A stretch of DNA of 64,000 nt from an uncultured Verrucomicrobia subdivision 3 bacterium (GTDB lineage Bacteria; Verrucomicrobiota; Verrucomicrobiia; Limisphaerales; DASXHY01): contig CALBZA010000037.1 of assembly GCA_937890005.1 (NCBI GenBank), positions 1 through 64,000 of the forward strand, written 5' to 3'. The notes beneath the pieces were generated by a model that was given only the letters and a program-made list of their open reading frames with translations, was not told the DNA's origin and searched no databases. The position numbers were made by a program, and so were the translations under genes. Positions 51,278 to 60,172 of this stretch are shown here, piece by piece (position 1 is the stretch's first letter; each line of letters opens with the position of its first letter).

Positions 51278-53455
51278 TTACCCCAACGTCTGATTCAACT
51301 GGGTCAGGATTTCCTTGGCCGCATCAGGAATGAATGTGCCGGGGCCGAACACCGCCGCGGCGCCGTTCGAACGGAGGAAGTCGTAGTCCTGCGGCGGGAT
51401 CACGCCGCCGACGACGATCATGATGTCATCGCGACCGATCTTCTTGAGTTCGTCGCGCAGCTGCACGAGCAACGTCTTGTGTCCGCCGGCCAGCGAGCTG
51501 ATGCCCACCACATGAACATCATTCTCCGCCGCCATGCGCGCAGCCTCTTCGGGCTGCTGGAACAACGGGCCGATGTCCACGTCGAAGCCGAGATCGGCGT
51601 AGGCCGTGGCCACCACTTTCGCGCCGCGGTCGTGTCCGTCCTGTCCCATCTTGGCGATGAGAATGCGCGGACGGCGCCCCTGTTTCTCGGCGAACTGATC
51701 GGTCAACTGGCGAACCTGCTGGATTTGCGGGTCGCTTCCAAATTCGGCTTGATAGACTCCACTCACGGATCGGATGACGGCTTTGTGACGGCTGAAATGT
51801 TTTTCGAGCGCGAACGAAATCTCGCCCAACGTCGCACGAACGCGTGCGGCTTCAACTGAGAGCGCCAGCAGGTTGCCTTCGCCGGTTTCCGCACAGCGCG
51901 TGAGCGCTTCGAGCGCGGCAGCCACCTTGGTGTTGTCGCGACCGGTCTTCACCTGCTGCAAACGCTTGATCTGAGCTTCGCGAACGGCGGTGTTGTCCAC
52001 TTCAAGGACATCCAGCTGTTCGGCCTTTTCCAATCGCAGCGTGTTGACGCCAATGATCTGTTCCTTGCCGGAATCGATATGGGCCTGGCGACGCGCGGCA
52101 GCTTCTTCAATGCGCAGTTTCGGCAAACCGGTTTCGATGGCCTTGGCCATGCCGCCAAGCGATTCGACCTCCTGAATGTGACCCCACGCGCGGCGCATCA
52201 GTTCGTCGGTCAATGCTTCCACAAAGAACGATCCACCCCACGGATCGATGACTTTGCAGATGCCGGTTTCCTCCTGGAGCAACAATTGGGTGTTGCGAGC
52301 GATGCGCGCGGAGAAATCGGTCGGAAGCGCTATGGCTTCGTCGAGCGAGTTCGTGTGCAGCGACTGCGTGTGGCCCAGCGCTGCAGCCATCGCTTCGATC
52401 GCGGTGCGGGCGACGTTGTTGAACGGATCCTGTTCCGTCAACGACCAGCCCGACGTCTGCGAATGCGTCCGGAGCGCCATCGATTTCGGATTCTTGGGAT
52501 CGAACTGCTTGATGAGTTTCGCCCAAAGCGCACGCGCGGCGCGCATCTTGGCAACTTCCATGAAGTAGTTCTTTCCCTGCGCCCAGAAGAACGAAAGCCG
52601 CGGCGCAAATGCGTCGATGTTGATGCCGGCCTTGATGCCGGTCCGGACGTATTCCAATCCGTCAGCAAGCGTGTAAGCCATTTCAAGATCGGCGGTCGCG
52701 CCCGCTTCCTGCATGTGATAGCCGGAGATCGAGATCGAATTGAACTTCGGCATGAACTTCGATGTGAAGCCGAAGATGTCCGCGATGATGCGCATCGAAG
52801 GAGCGGGCGGATAGATGTAGGTGTTCCGCACCATGTATTCCTTCAGGATGTCGTTCTGAATCGTTCCGGAGAGCTGTTCGAGCTTCGCGCCCTGTTCCTC
52901 CGCGGCGACAATGTAGAACGCCATGATCGGCAGCACCGCGCCGTTCATCGTCATGGACACCGAAATGCGGTCTAGGGGGATGTCCTTGAAAAGAACTTTT
53001 ACATCCTCCACCGAATCAATCGCGACGCCCGCCTTGCCGACGTCGGCAAAAGCGCGCGGATGATCCGAATCGTATCCGCGATGCGTCGGCAGATCGAACG
53101 CGACTGACAAGCCCTGCTGGCCGGCGGCGATGTTGCGGCGATAGAACGCATTCGATTCCTCGGCGGTCGAGAAACCGGCGTATTGGCGCACCGTCCACGG
53201 CTTGGTGACATACATCGAGCCATAAGGTCCGCGCACGAACGGCGCGAGACCGGGCAGGCTGTCCAGATGTTCACAGCGTTCGAGATCTTTCGCTGTGTAG
53301 AGCGGTTGGAGATCGATCTGCTCGAGCGTTCGCGCCACCCATTGTTCGAGCGACGCGCCGGTTTCGGCTTCGAAATGCGCACGCCAGTCGGCGTAGCTCG
53401 TGTTGGCCGGTGTGCTGTCGAACTGGACCTGTGTGAAATCAGGGATGGTTTTCAT
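51278..53455 (-). CDS. mutB: Methylmalonyl-CoA mutase large (catalytic) subunit
   Basis: A 725-residue protein. The N-terminal TIM barrel has substrate-contacting segments PYGSMYVTKPWTVRQYAGF and RNTYIYPPAPSMRIIADIF. The C-terminal cobalamin-binding domain has the DxHxxG motif in KMGQDGHDRGAKVVA and VVGGVIPPQDYDFL. It isomerises succinyl-CoA and (2R)-methylmalonyl-CoA using adenosylcobalamin. It pairs with the upstream small subunit. The order with meaB and epimerase is typical of propionate pathways. Confidence 0.96.
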   Translation of the reverse strand: MKTIPDFTQVQFDSTPANTSYADWRAHFEAETGASLEQWVARTLEQIDLQPLYTAKDLERCEHLDSLPGLAPFVRGPYGSMYVTKPWTVRQYAGFSTAEESNAFYRRNIAAGQQGLSVAFDLPTHRGYDSDHPRAFADVGKAGVAIDSVEDVKVLFKDIPLDRISVSMTMNGAVLPIMAFYIVAAEEQGAKLEQLSGTIQNDILKEYMVRNTYIYPPAPSMRIIADIFGFTSKFMPKFNSISISGYHMQEAGATADLEMAYTLADGLEYVRTGIKAGINIDAFAPRLSFFWAQGKNYFMEVAKMRAARALWAKLIKQFDPKNPKSMALRTHSQTSGWSLTEQDPFNNVARTAIEAMAAALGHTQSLHTNSLDEAIALPTDFSARIARNTQLLLQEETGICKVIDPWGGSFFVEALTDELMRRAWGHIQEVESLGGMAKAIETGLPKLRIEEAAARRQAHIDSGKEQIIGVNTLRLEKAEQLDVLEVDNTAVREAQIKRLQQVKTGRDNTKVAAALEALTRCAETGEGNLLALSVEAARVRATLGEISFALEKHFSRHKAVIRSVSGVYQAEFGSDPQIQQVRQLTDQFAEKQGRRPRILIAKMGQDGHDRGAKVVATAYADLGFDVDIGPLFQQPEEAARMAAENDVHVVGISSLAGGHKTLLVQLRDELKKIGRDDIMIVVGGVIPPQDYDFLRSNGAAAVFGPGTFIPDAAKEILTQLNQTLG

Positions 53456-53556
53456 GAATCAAATTGGAGCAATGTCGAAGTTCCGGGGATCGCGCCCTGT
53501 GTTTGAATTTCGTGCAAGGACCAGGCTGAGTGGCTTTGAATTTCTCGAGTCACAAT

Positions 53557-53606
53557 GTTCGGCGCGGGGCGCGCCAAACTGAAGCCGGGGCGGCTGCGCT
53601 CCCCAT
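53557..53606. repeat. Double-hairpin repeat, copy 1 (mutA-mutB gap)
   Basis: A 50-base element with GTTCGGCGCG-GGG-CGCGCCAAAC followed by a second hairpin at its end (core GGGGCGGCTGCGCTCCCC). It matches the element at 55926-55975 at 43 of 50 positions. It lies in the 170-base gap between the mutase genes. Confidence 0.78.
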
Positions 53607-53625
53607 TTTTGTTCTACGAAAACAC

Positions 53626-55764
53626 TCATACGATTCCGAGCCTTTGATGCAATTTGCCGAGCAGTTCGAGCACGTCGGCACGAATGTGAATGAACTCGTC
53701 CACGCCCGCCTTTCTGTGAGCTTCAATCTGATCGGGCGGATAACCCGCGAGCACGACGATCACTTCCGGATTCTTGGTTCGAAGCGCGGCTACAAGCGGA
53801 GGAACCAGCGCGGGATAGTTTTCATCAACACTACAGATCACCGCGATCTGCGCTTTGGTTTTTGCAAATGCATCCGCTGCTTCAGCCGCGGTTGCAAAGC
53901 CGGTTCCGGCAATCACGTTGTATCCGCCCACGGCAAAGAAGCCGCGTGAGAACTCAGCCCGTGCGCGATATTCCTTCGGCGAACCCATCGTGCACAGAAA
54001 CACCTGTGCGGGTTCGGTCTGGCGGTTCATTGCCGCACGAAGACGCTCAAATTGCGTCGCCGCGCGTGTGATGCAAACGGGAATGATCGGTGTGCCAGGC
54101 GCATCCTGAATCCGGATGGCTCGGGTGAGTTCACCCAATGTGGCTCCGGCAGCGACGGCATCCACGCAAACATCGAACAGCTGGGCGCCTTTCGCGCCGA
54201 CAACACGCGAGAGCTGTTTCAGAACTTCCGCATTGGTTTCATCGTCGAGCGACGTGCGATGAGAAGTCACCTGCTGCACGCGGCGCTTGTGGAACGGTTC
54301 CGCGGAAACCGTGGTAACCGGCAGTGGTTTCTCGGCCGGATTGGCGTATTGATTCACGCCGACGATGGAATCGCGGCGACCGGCGACAGCCTTCAGTTTT
54401 TTTGCGGCAGTTTCAGCGACGGTCTTCTGCGGAAACCCGTCTTCCAGAGCCGCGCGCATGCCGCCGAGTTTCTCCACTTCCTGGAACAACGCCCAGGCGC
54501 GTTTTGCGAGTTCAGCGGTGAGCCATTCGACATACCATGAGCCACCGGCAGGATCGATCACGCTGTTGAGATTGCATTCCTTCTGCAGGATGAGCTGCGT
54601 GTTGCGCGCGATTCGCTGGCTGAAGTCATCGGGCGTTCGGATGACGTCATCGAACGCGCCAACCTGCATGCTTTCCACGCCGCCGAGAACGGCACTGAAT
54701 GCCTCAACCGTTGTGCGAAGCATGTTGTTGTAAGGATCGACGGCGGTTTTGTTCCAGAGCGAGGTGCGGCCGTGGATTGAGATTTTTTTCGAAGTCTCGC
54801 TGCCACCGAGCGTGGTGATGATACGAGACCAGAGCATGCGCAGCGCGCGCAATTTGGCGATCTCGGTGAAGAACTGTTCGCCGACTGTGATCGCAAAGCG
54901 CATCCTCGGTGCGACGGTATCGACGTCCAATCCGCGTTTGTTCAGTTCGCGCAGGTATTCGAGTCCGGTTGCAACGGTGAAGGCCAGTTCCTGAACCGCG
55001 TTGCCGCCGGCTTCATGCCAGGCACGGCTGTGAACGCAGATCGTTTGAAGCTGGGGGGCACGTTCGGCGGCCCATGCGGTGAGCGTCGCCATTTCGTTGT
55101 AAGCGCCGTCCATGGATTGCGGCAGCTTGCCTTCATGGGACAACACTCCGAGCGGATCCATTTCGATGCAGCCACGGAGATTGGCGGGTGTTTTCTTTCG
55201 CTTGCGGGCGAGTGCGATGAGCACTGCGGCGAACGGCATTGCCGAAGCGCCGGAACGGACGAAGAGCGAAATTTTATCGAGATCGACTCCATCCAACGCG
55301 CGATCGAGATCATTCATCGTCGCGATGGAAAGCCCGCCCAGGCCGACTTCATGCGGTTGCGCCCAATCGGGGTCCTGACCGTTTCGAGTGGCGCGGTCGA
55401 GCACGATGTTGAGCGCGTTCAATCCGCGGGCGATGGAATTGCGCGCCGCTTCGTTGAACGCGGTCGGACTCGAAACCGCGATTTCCTGCGAGACGTCCCA
55501 GGGCTGTTTCACGTAACCGCTCGCCGTTGCACCGCGGACGAACGGCGCGAAACCCGGGAACGAGTTTACGTGCGGCAGATTGGCGATGTCGGAGCTGCGG
55601 TAGAGCGGCTGAAGTTTGATGCCCTCGTGCGTTTCAGTGTACATCTTCTTGTCGAATGGCGCGCCTTTCAGCTCGGCTTCGACAAGTTTGCGCCAGTCTT
55701 CGACGCTGACCGGCGCAAACTCTGCCAGCAGTTTTTCAAGCTCGGTTTTATTTTGAGGAGTCAT
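53626..55764 (-). CDS. mutA: Methylmalonyl-CoA mutase small subunit
   Basis: About 712 residues from the ATG at 55764 (MTPQNKTELEKLLAEF); an in-frame extension to 55806 is less likely. It has the same fold as the large subunit (TASGYVKQPWDVSQEIAVSS) but the C-terminal domain lacks the DxHxxG cobalamin motif, having FLCTMGSPKEYRARAEFSRG instead. It is therefore the non-catalytic partner, as in Propionibacterium. It stabilises the heterodimer. Hairpin repeats lie on both sides. Confidence 0.94.
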   Translation of the reverse strand: MTPQNKTELEKLLAEFAPVSVEDWRKLVEAELKGAPFDKKMYTETHEGIKLQPLYRSSDIANLPHVNSFPGFAPFVRGATASGYVKQPWDVSQEIAVSSPTAFNEAARNSIARGLNALNIVLDRATRNGQDPDWAQPHEVGLGGLSIATMNDLDRALDGVDLDKISLFVRSGASAMPFAAVLIALARKRKKTPANLRGCIEMDPLGVLSHEGKLPQSMDGAYNEMATLTAWAAERAPQLQTICVHSRAWHEAGGNAVQELAFTVATGLEYLRELNKRGLDVDTVAPRMRFAITVGEQFFTEIAKLRALRMLWSRIITTLGGSETSKKISIHGRTSLWNKTAVDPYNNMLRTTVEAFSAVLGGVESMQVGAFDDVIRTPDDFSQRIARNTQLILQKECNLNSVIDPAGGSWYVEWLTAELAKRAWALFQEVEKLGGMRAALEDGFPQKTVAETAAKKLKAVAGRRDSIVGVNQYANPAEKPLPVTTVSAEPFHKRRVQQVTSHRTSLDDETNAEVLKQLSRVVGAKGAQLFDVCVDAVAAGATLGELTRAIRIQDAPGTPIIPVCITRAATQFERLRAAMNRQTEPAQVFLCTMGSPKEYRARAEFSRGFFAVGGYNVIAGTGFATAAEAADAFAKTKAQIAVICSVDENYPALVPPLVAALRTKNPEVIVVLAGYPPDQIEAHRKAGVDEFIHIRADVLELLGKLHQRLGIV

Positions 55765-55850
55765 AGAAAGTTGCTTTACCGATAGGGATGCGATCCCGTC
55801 TTCCAACTTTGAGTGAGCGCAAGGTTGGGAAGCGCGGCCGCCTCGGGCGC

Positions 55851-55876
55851 TGTCAGCCGCGCCCTCGTGGCTGACA
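55851..55876. repeat. Hairpin in 5S-mutA gap
   Basis: An 8-bp perfect stem TGTCAGCC/GGCTGACA with a 10-base loop (GCGCCCTCGT). It precedes, on the plus strand, the double-hairpin element at 55926. No T-run is present. Confidence 0.5.
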
Positions 55877-55925
55877 TCCAGCGCGTTGATTCATCCCGAC
55901 GGGTCGAAACGTCCCCTGCCGCAGA

Positions 55926-55975
55926 GTTCAGCGCGAGGCGCGCTGAACTGCAGCTGGAGCGGCTGCGCTCCCCAT
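55926..55975. repeat. Double-hairpin repeat, copy 2 (5S-mutA gap)
   Basis: A 10-bp perfect stem GTTCAGCGCG-AGG-CGCGCTGAAC is followed by GGAGCG-GCTG-CGCTCC. It is 43/50 identical to 53557-53606. In the first stem, position 5 and its partner position 19 change together (G-C there, A-T here), a compensatory substitution. Confidence 0.8.
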
Positions 55976-56016
55976 CGGGATTCAATCTGGTTGCATCAGC
56001 GTCTGGCATGCTCGCT

Positions 56017-57534
56017 TTAATCCAGTGTTTCTACCGTCACGTTGTGGCGCTGGCCATTGACGGTGACGAACAGTTGTTTGCCTTTAGCGCCCGTTGTTCC
56101 AGCGGTTGCCGTGGGCGAGCCGGATGGAGCCGGAGCCGCAGGTTTGGCCGCAGGGGCCGGTGCCGAAGCGGTGGCTGTGGAAGCGCCGCCCGTTTTCGCC
56201 TTGTGAAGATCCTGCACCTGTTGCGGGAACATGGCGAAGAGCACGACAGTCTCGTCGTCCGTGGGCAGTCCTTTTTCGGCGGCCTGTTTGCGATAGGTTT
56301 CCATTCCTGGAGAAAGCAGGTCGGCGGGACGATCCGTGATCGGCTTCTTGCCCGACTGCTTTTCGACCTGCGCAAGCACGGCGGGATCGATCGGTCCGGG
56401 TGTGCGACCGTATTTGCCGAGCGCAATGTCCTGCGCGGGCTGGCAGATCATTTTCCAGCGGCCGAACTTCACATTCATCATGGCTTGCGTGCCAACGATC
56501 TGCGAAGTCGGCGTGACGAGCGGAATCCATCCGAGTGCTTCGCGCACCACCGGAATTTCGGCGACCACCTGGTCGTATTTGTCGGCCATGCCCTGTTCCT
56601 TCAATTGGGTGCGGAAGTTGGAGAGCATTCCACCTGGCACCTGATAGATCAGGATGTCGCTGTCCACACGTTCATTGGCCGGGCTCGTGAACTTGGAGAG
56701 TTCCTTGTAAACGCCTTCGAAATAGGTGCGCAGCTTCGCGAGCTTTTGAGTGTCGAAGTTCGGGCAACGCGGATGTCCTTCGAGCAGGGCGAGCATGCGC
56801 TGTGTGTCGGGCTGGGACGTGCCGTTGGCAAAGGGAGTGATGGAAACCTCGACACAATCCACGCCGGCATCAATGGCCGCAAGGTAGCTGGCAGCGCCCA
56901 GACCGGCGGTGTCGTGCGTGTGGATCGTGATCGGAATGCCGACCTTGCTCTTCAGTTCTTTGACGAGTTTGTAGGCGACCTGCGGCTGGATGATGCCTGA
57001 CATGTCTTTGATGCCGATCGAATCGCAGCCCATTTTCTCCAGTTCCACCCCGAGCTTCACGAAGTTCTCCACGGTGTGAACCGGGCTGATCGTGTAGCAG
57101 AGTTCGCCGCGGGCGTGCTTGCCGTATTTCTTCGTGGCCTTGATGGCGGTCTGCAGGTTTCGAACGTCATTCAAGGCGTCGAAAATGCGGAGAATGTCCT
57201 GGCCGTTTTCGCAGGTGAGCCTGACGAACGTTTCGACGACATCATCGGGAAAGCTGGCGTATTGAACGATGTTCTGGCCGCGGAGAAGCATGAGTTGCGG
57301 CGTCTTGGGCGCGAGCTTCTTCAACGTGCGCAGACGGTCGAAAGGATTCTCGTTCAGAAACCGGAGGCACGAATCGATGGTGGCGCCGCCCCAGGTTTCG
57401 AGTCCGGCAAAACCCATTTCATCGAGAATTGGCGCCGGTTCGAGCATTTGCGCCGTGGCCATGCGGGTGGCCGCCATGGATTGATGACCATCGCGCAGGA
57501 CTGTGTTGTTGAACAATACTTTCTTGGCTTTCAT
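56017..57534 (-). CDS. Pyruvate/oxaloacetate carboxyltransferase, 5S transcarboxylase-type, without biotinyl domain
   Basis: A 505-residue TIM-barrel carboxyltransferase. The metal and substrate site is marked by NTVLRDGHQSMAATRM, GGATIDSCLRFLNENP, GIKDMSGIIQPQ and the HxH of TIHTHDTAGLG. PGGMLSNFRTQL and SGKKPITDRPADLL are typical of PycB/OadA. After an Ala/Pro linker it ends in a single strand (LFVTVNGQRHNVTVETLD) and carries no EAMKM biotin site. This is the end expected of a transcarboxylase 5S subunit of similar length. It would carboxylate pyruvate to oxaloacetate from carboxybiotin on the separate carrier. Confidence 0.92.
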   Translation of the reverse strand: MKAKKVLFNNTVLRDGHQSMAATRMATAQMLEPAPILDEMGFAGLETWGGATIDSCLRFLNENPFDRLRTLKKLAPKTPQLMLLRGQNIVQYASFPDDVVETFVRLTCENGQDILRIFDALNDVRNLQTAIKATKKYGKHARGELCYTISPVHTVENFVKLGVELEKMGCDSIGIKDMSGIIQPQVAYKLVKELKSKVGIPITIHTHDTAGLGAASYLAAIDAGVDCVEVSITPFANGTSQPDTQRMLALLEGHPRCPNFDTQKLAKLRTYFEGVYKELSKFTSPANERVDSDILIYQVPGGMLSNFRTQLKEQGMADKYDQVVAEIPVVREALGWIPLVTPTSQIVGTQAMMNVKFGRWKMICQPAQDIALGKYGRTPGPIDPAVLAQVEKQSGKKPITDRPADLLSPGMETYRKQAAEKGLPTDDETVVLFAMFPQQVQDLHKAKTGGASTATASAPAPAAKPAAPAPSGSPTATAGTTGAKGKQLFVTVNGQRHNVTVETLD

Positions 57535-57584
57535 GAATTCGTGTCGGTTACGTTGTTGGCTCGCAAATCTCAGTTTCTATTCAT

Positions 57585-58277
57585 TCAAATCTGCACGGCG
57601 GTGTGGGCGCCATCGGCCTGCGTGGAGTGCCGCAGGCGGTGGATCAGAACCGCCAATCCTTCCGCAAGGTCTTCCTTCTGAACCGTGACGTAGTCGGGAA
57701 CGGTCAGTTTGACCGGAGCAAAGTTCCAGATGCCGCGGATGCCGCAGCTCACCATGCGATTCGCCACTTCCTGCGCCGATGAAGCCGGAGTCGTCAGCAA
57801 TCCCAGCTCGATGTGTTTCTTCCCGGCAAACTCCGCCAGTGACTCCATCGCGTAGATCGGGCATTGATGAACGGTATTGCCGATTTTCTCCGGGTCCCGG
57901 TCAAAGGCGGCGACAATCTTCAATCGCAACGCATGGAAACGGCTGTATCCCAACAGCGCCGTTCCCAGACTGCCGCATCCGACGAGAATGGCCTCAGTCG
58001 AGCGATCCCAGCCGATGAAGCGTTCGATCGCATCAATCAGTTCGTTGATCCGAAATCCGAGTCTCGGTTTTCCGACAACTCCCGTGAACGCCAGGTCCTT
58101 TCGAACAATCACCGGTTCAAGGGAATGAACCGAGGAAAGAACCGTCCCCGAAACATACTCACGCCCTTCGGCTTGCATGGCTCGGAGCAGTTGGAGGTAG
58201 GAAGGCAAACGCCGGAGGCAGGCCACGCTGGCTTTGTGCGGGTTCCCATCACCGACATTTGCAGTCCTCTCAATCAT
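57585..58277 (-). CDS. rex: Redox-sensing transcriptional repressor Rex
   Basis: About 230 residues from the ATG at 58277; an upstream in-frame start at 58325 adds unrelated residues. The N-terminal winged helix (RRLPSYLQLLRAMQAEGREY, then PVIVRKDLAFTG) and the NAD-binding Rossmann domain (ILVGCGSLGTALLGY) follow the Rex pattern. Rex represses fermentative genes until NADH rises. It is first in the minus-strand series, 50 bases before the 5S-type gene, so it may regulate the propionate module and itself. I could not find a convincing Rex palindrome upstream. Confidence 0.9.
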   Translation of the reverse strand: MIERTANVGDGNPHKASVACLRRLPSYLQLLRAMQAEGREYVSGTVLSSVHSLEPVIVRKDLAFTGVVGKPRLGFRINELIDAIERFIGWDRSTEAILVGCGSLGTALLGYSRFHALRLKIVAAFDRDPEKIGNTVHQCPIYAMESLAEFAGKKHIELGLLTTPASSAQEVANRMVSCGIRGIWNFAPVKLTVPDYVTVQKEDLAEGLAVLIHRLRHSTQADGAHTAVQI

Positions 58278-58750
58278 GTCACCGCGTATCGATATTGATT
58301 TATCGTTACGTAATGGACGATACACCCGACAGGCAGTGAATCAATTATGTTTATCTACCAGTGATACGTTTTAAGTATTACTGATGTTCAGTACAGGGAG
58401 AACTTGGGGGAAGTGCGACCGAAGAATCAGGGTTGAAGACCTCTTTTTTGCGCATTATGGCTGACGGCAGAGGTGCAACGAAAAGCTGTCTTTACTCGTT
58501 CTGCGCCCTGGGCGTCTGCGGTGAATCGAATCCCAAATCCCGACAAAAAAAAGCGAGAGCGGGGAGACGGATGATCTCCGTTAGTTAAAAAATGAACGGC
58601 TGGGCGTTGGCCCAGCCGTTATTTCCACACCGAGCGATGCGTTCCAAAACGCTCGACGAAGCTATTAAAGATGCTCAGCAGCAGCTTCGGCTCCGGTTGA
58701 GTCGGATTTCTGTCCAAACCATTCGGAAAGCCGAAGGATCCAATCCAACC
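58278..58750. other. 473-base non-coding gap between MscS and rex
   Basis: No convincing gene was seen on either strand. The part next to rex (58278-58385) is markedly AT-rich compared with the neighbours and probably holds the rex promoter and any operator. It contains short palindrome-like words (TATCG...CGATA) but no standard Rex site. The part next to the MscS gene holds its terminator hairpin (58587-58620) and about 130 bases of 3' region with only small hairpins. Confidence 0.6.
58587..58620 (-). terminator. Rho-independent terminator, minus strand
   Basis: An 11-bp perfect stem AACGGCTGGGC/GCCCAGCCGTT with loop GTTG on the plus strand. On the minus strand it is followed by CATTTTTT. 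It lies 130 bases beyond the MscS stop and would end that transcript. Confidence 0.85.
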
Positions 58751-60130
58751 TTACACTTTCGGTTCGGCGGACGGGTTTTCCAGTTCCGCGCGGACGCGAG
58801 GCAGACTGTTCGGATATTTCCGTTGAATGTGTGCGATCAGTTTCTCGCGAATTTCACAGCGAAGATTCCAGGCATCGCCGGAATTTGCCGCGGTCGCGAG
58901 GACACGCAGTTGAATCGCGCGGTCGGTGGCATCCACGACCTGGAGATTCCAGAAACGCCGATCCCACAGACTTTCGTTTTCAACAATTTCCTTGGTTGCC
59001 TGACGAAGTTCCTCCACGGGAACTGTATAATCGGCCCAGACCGTTACGACGCCCATCAGTTCAGCGGACACGCGGGTCCAGTTCTGGAAGGGCTGCTCGA
59101 TGAAATAACTGAGCGGAACGACCAGTCGTCGCGCGTCCCAGATTCTAACAACGACGTAGGTCAGCGTGATTTCCTCCACGCGCCCCCATTCGTTTTCCAC
59201 GATCACCACGTCATCAATGCGGATTGGCTGTGTCATCGCCAGCTGGAATCCTGCAAACAGGTTGGCGATGGTTTTCTGCGCCGCAAAACCGGCAATGATG
59301 CCGATGATTCCCGCTGACGCCAGAATGCTTGCGCCGAAACGCCGCACTTCTTCGAACAACATGAGTGCGGACGCCACGGTGAAGATCGCGATAATCACGT
59401 AAGCCGTCTTGCTGATGACGTGAACCTGCGTATGAACTTTTCGCGCCTGAAGATTGTTGGCGACCGTGATGTCGTAGCGGCTCAGGACGACTCGTTCTAA
59501 AACCGAAACAATCTGAATCAGCACCCACGAAATCATTCCAATGATCAGAAGACTGCTGATCTTGCTGATGACTCCGCTGTATTCCGGCGGAAGGTTCACG
59601 ACCGGAAGCAGGAGGATCAAGGCGACGCCCGGAACGACCACGCGCAAGGTTTTGCCCAAGAGCGGCACAAACGCGTCATCGAGAGTGCTCTTCGTTTTTT
59701 CACTCAGCGACAACAGCCACTCCTCCAGAAGCCGCGTCAGCCGCATAAAGGTCCAGAACAGGACGGTGAACGAAGCGATGTCGAAAAGCCGGTTCCAAAG
59801 TCGTTGGAGCGACGGCCAGCTCTGTTCGGATTCGCCGGAAGGGAAAAGCGGCAGAACCGCCAGATAAACTCCCAGAACCCACAGGAACAGATAAAGCGGC
59901 CGGCTGATGGTGAGCAATGTGCGCCTCCACCAATTCACCTTGTCCGACGACGCCGATTGCGAGTTCACCCACCATGCCGCCGCTCCATGCAGAAACAGCA
60001 GGAGAAGAATGATGAAGCCTGATGCGATGAGATCGGCCCAACTGACGTGAGCGAACGCGGATTTACCGATTCCAGGACCAAACAACTGCGTCAGCAATTG
60101 TTCCCAATTGTTATTCAATGATGACCACAT
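58751..60130 (-). CDS. MscS-family mechanosensitive ion channel
   Basis: A 459-residue protein. There are five or so transmembrane helices (about 33-55, 75-95, 130-150, 170-190, 205-225, 255-275), then the MscS pore helix and beta-domain (ILASAGIIGIIAGFAAQKTI, ANLFAGFQLAMTQPIRIDDV, VENEWGRVEEITLTYVVVRI). The length is larger than E. coli MscS (286), with extra N-terminal helices. It would release solutes on hypo-osmotic shock. It lies just downstream of the trehalose synthesis gene (42 bases), linking osmolyte production and release. Confidence 0.92.
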   Translation of the reverse strand: MWSSLNNNWEQLLTQLFGPGIGKSAFAHVSWADLIASGFIILLLLFLHGAAAWWVNSQSASSDKVNWWRRTLLTISRPLYLFLWVLGVYLAVLPLFPSGESEQSWPSLQRLWNRLFDIASFTVLFWTFMRLTRLLEEWLLSLSEKTKSTLDDAFVPLLGKTLRVVVPGVALILLLPVVNLPPEYSGVISKISSLLIIGMISWVLIQIVSVLERVVLSRYDITVANNLQARKVHTQVHVISKTAYVIIAIFTVASALMLFEEVRRFGASILASAGIIGIIAGFAAQKTIANLFAGFQLAMTQPIRIDDVVIVENEWGRVEEITLTYVVVRIWDARRLVVPLSYFIEQPFQNWTRVSAELMGVVTVWADYTVPVEELRQATKEIVENESLWDRRFWNLQVVDATDRAIQLRVLATAANSGDAWNLRCEIREKLIAHIQRKYPNSLPRVRAELENPSAEPKV

Positions 60131-60172
60131 GTTGAAAACTGAAAACCAGGAAGAGCCGTGTGCCCCTGTGCA

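Noticed and set aside
55765..58400. Cobalamin riboswitch or Rex-box search upstream of the mutase genes and rex
   Set aside because: I looked for a B12-box-like core and for TTGTGAA...TTCACAA-type palindromes and found none convincing; the gaps hold hairpin repeats or AT-rich sequence instead.
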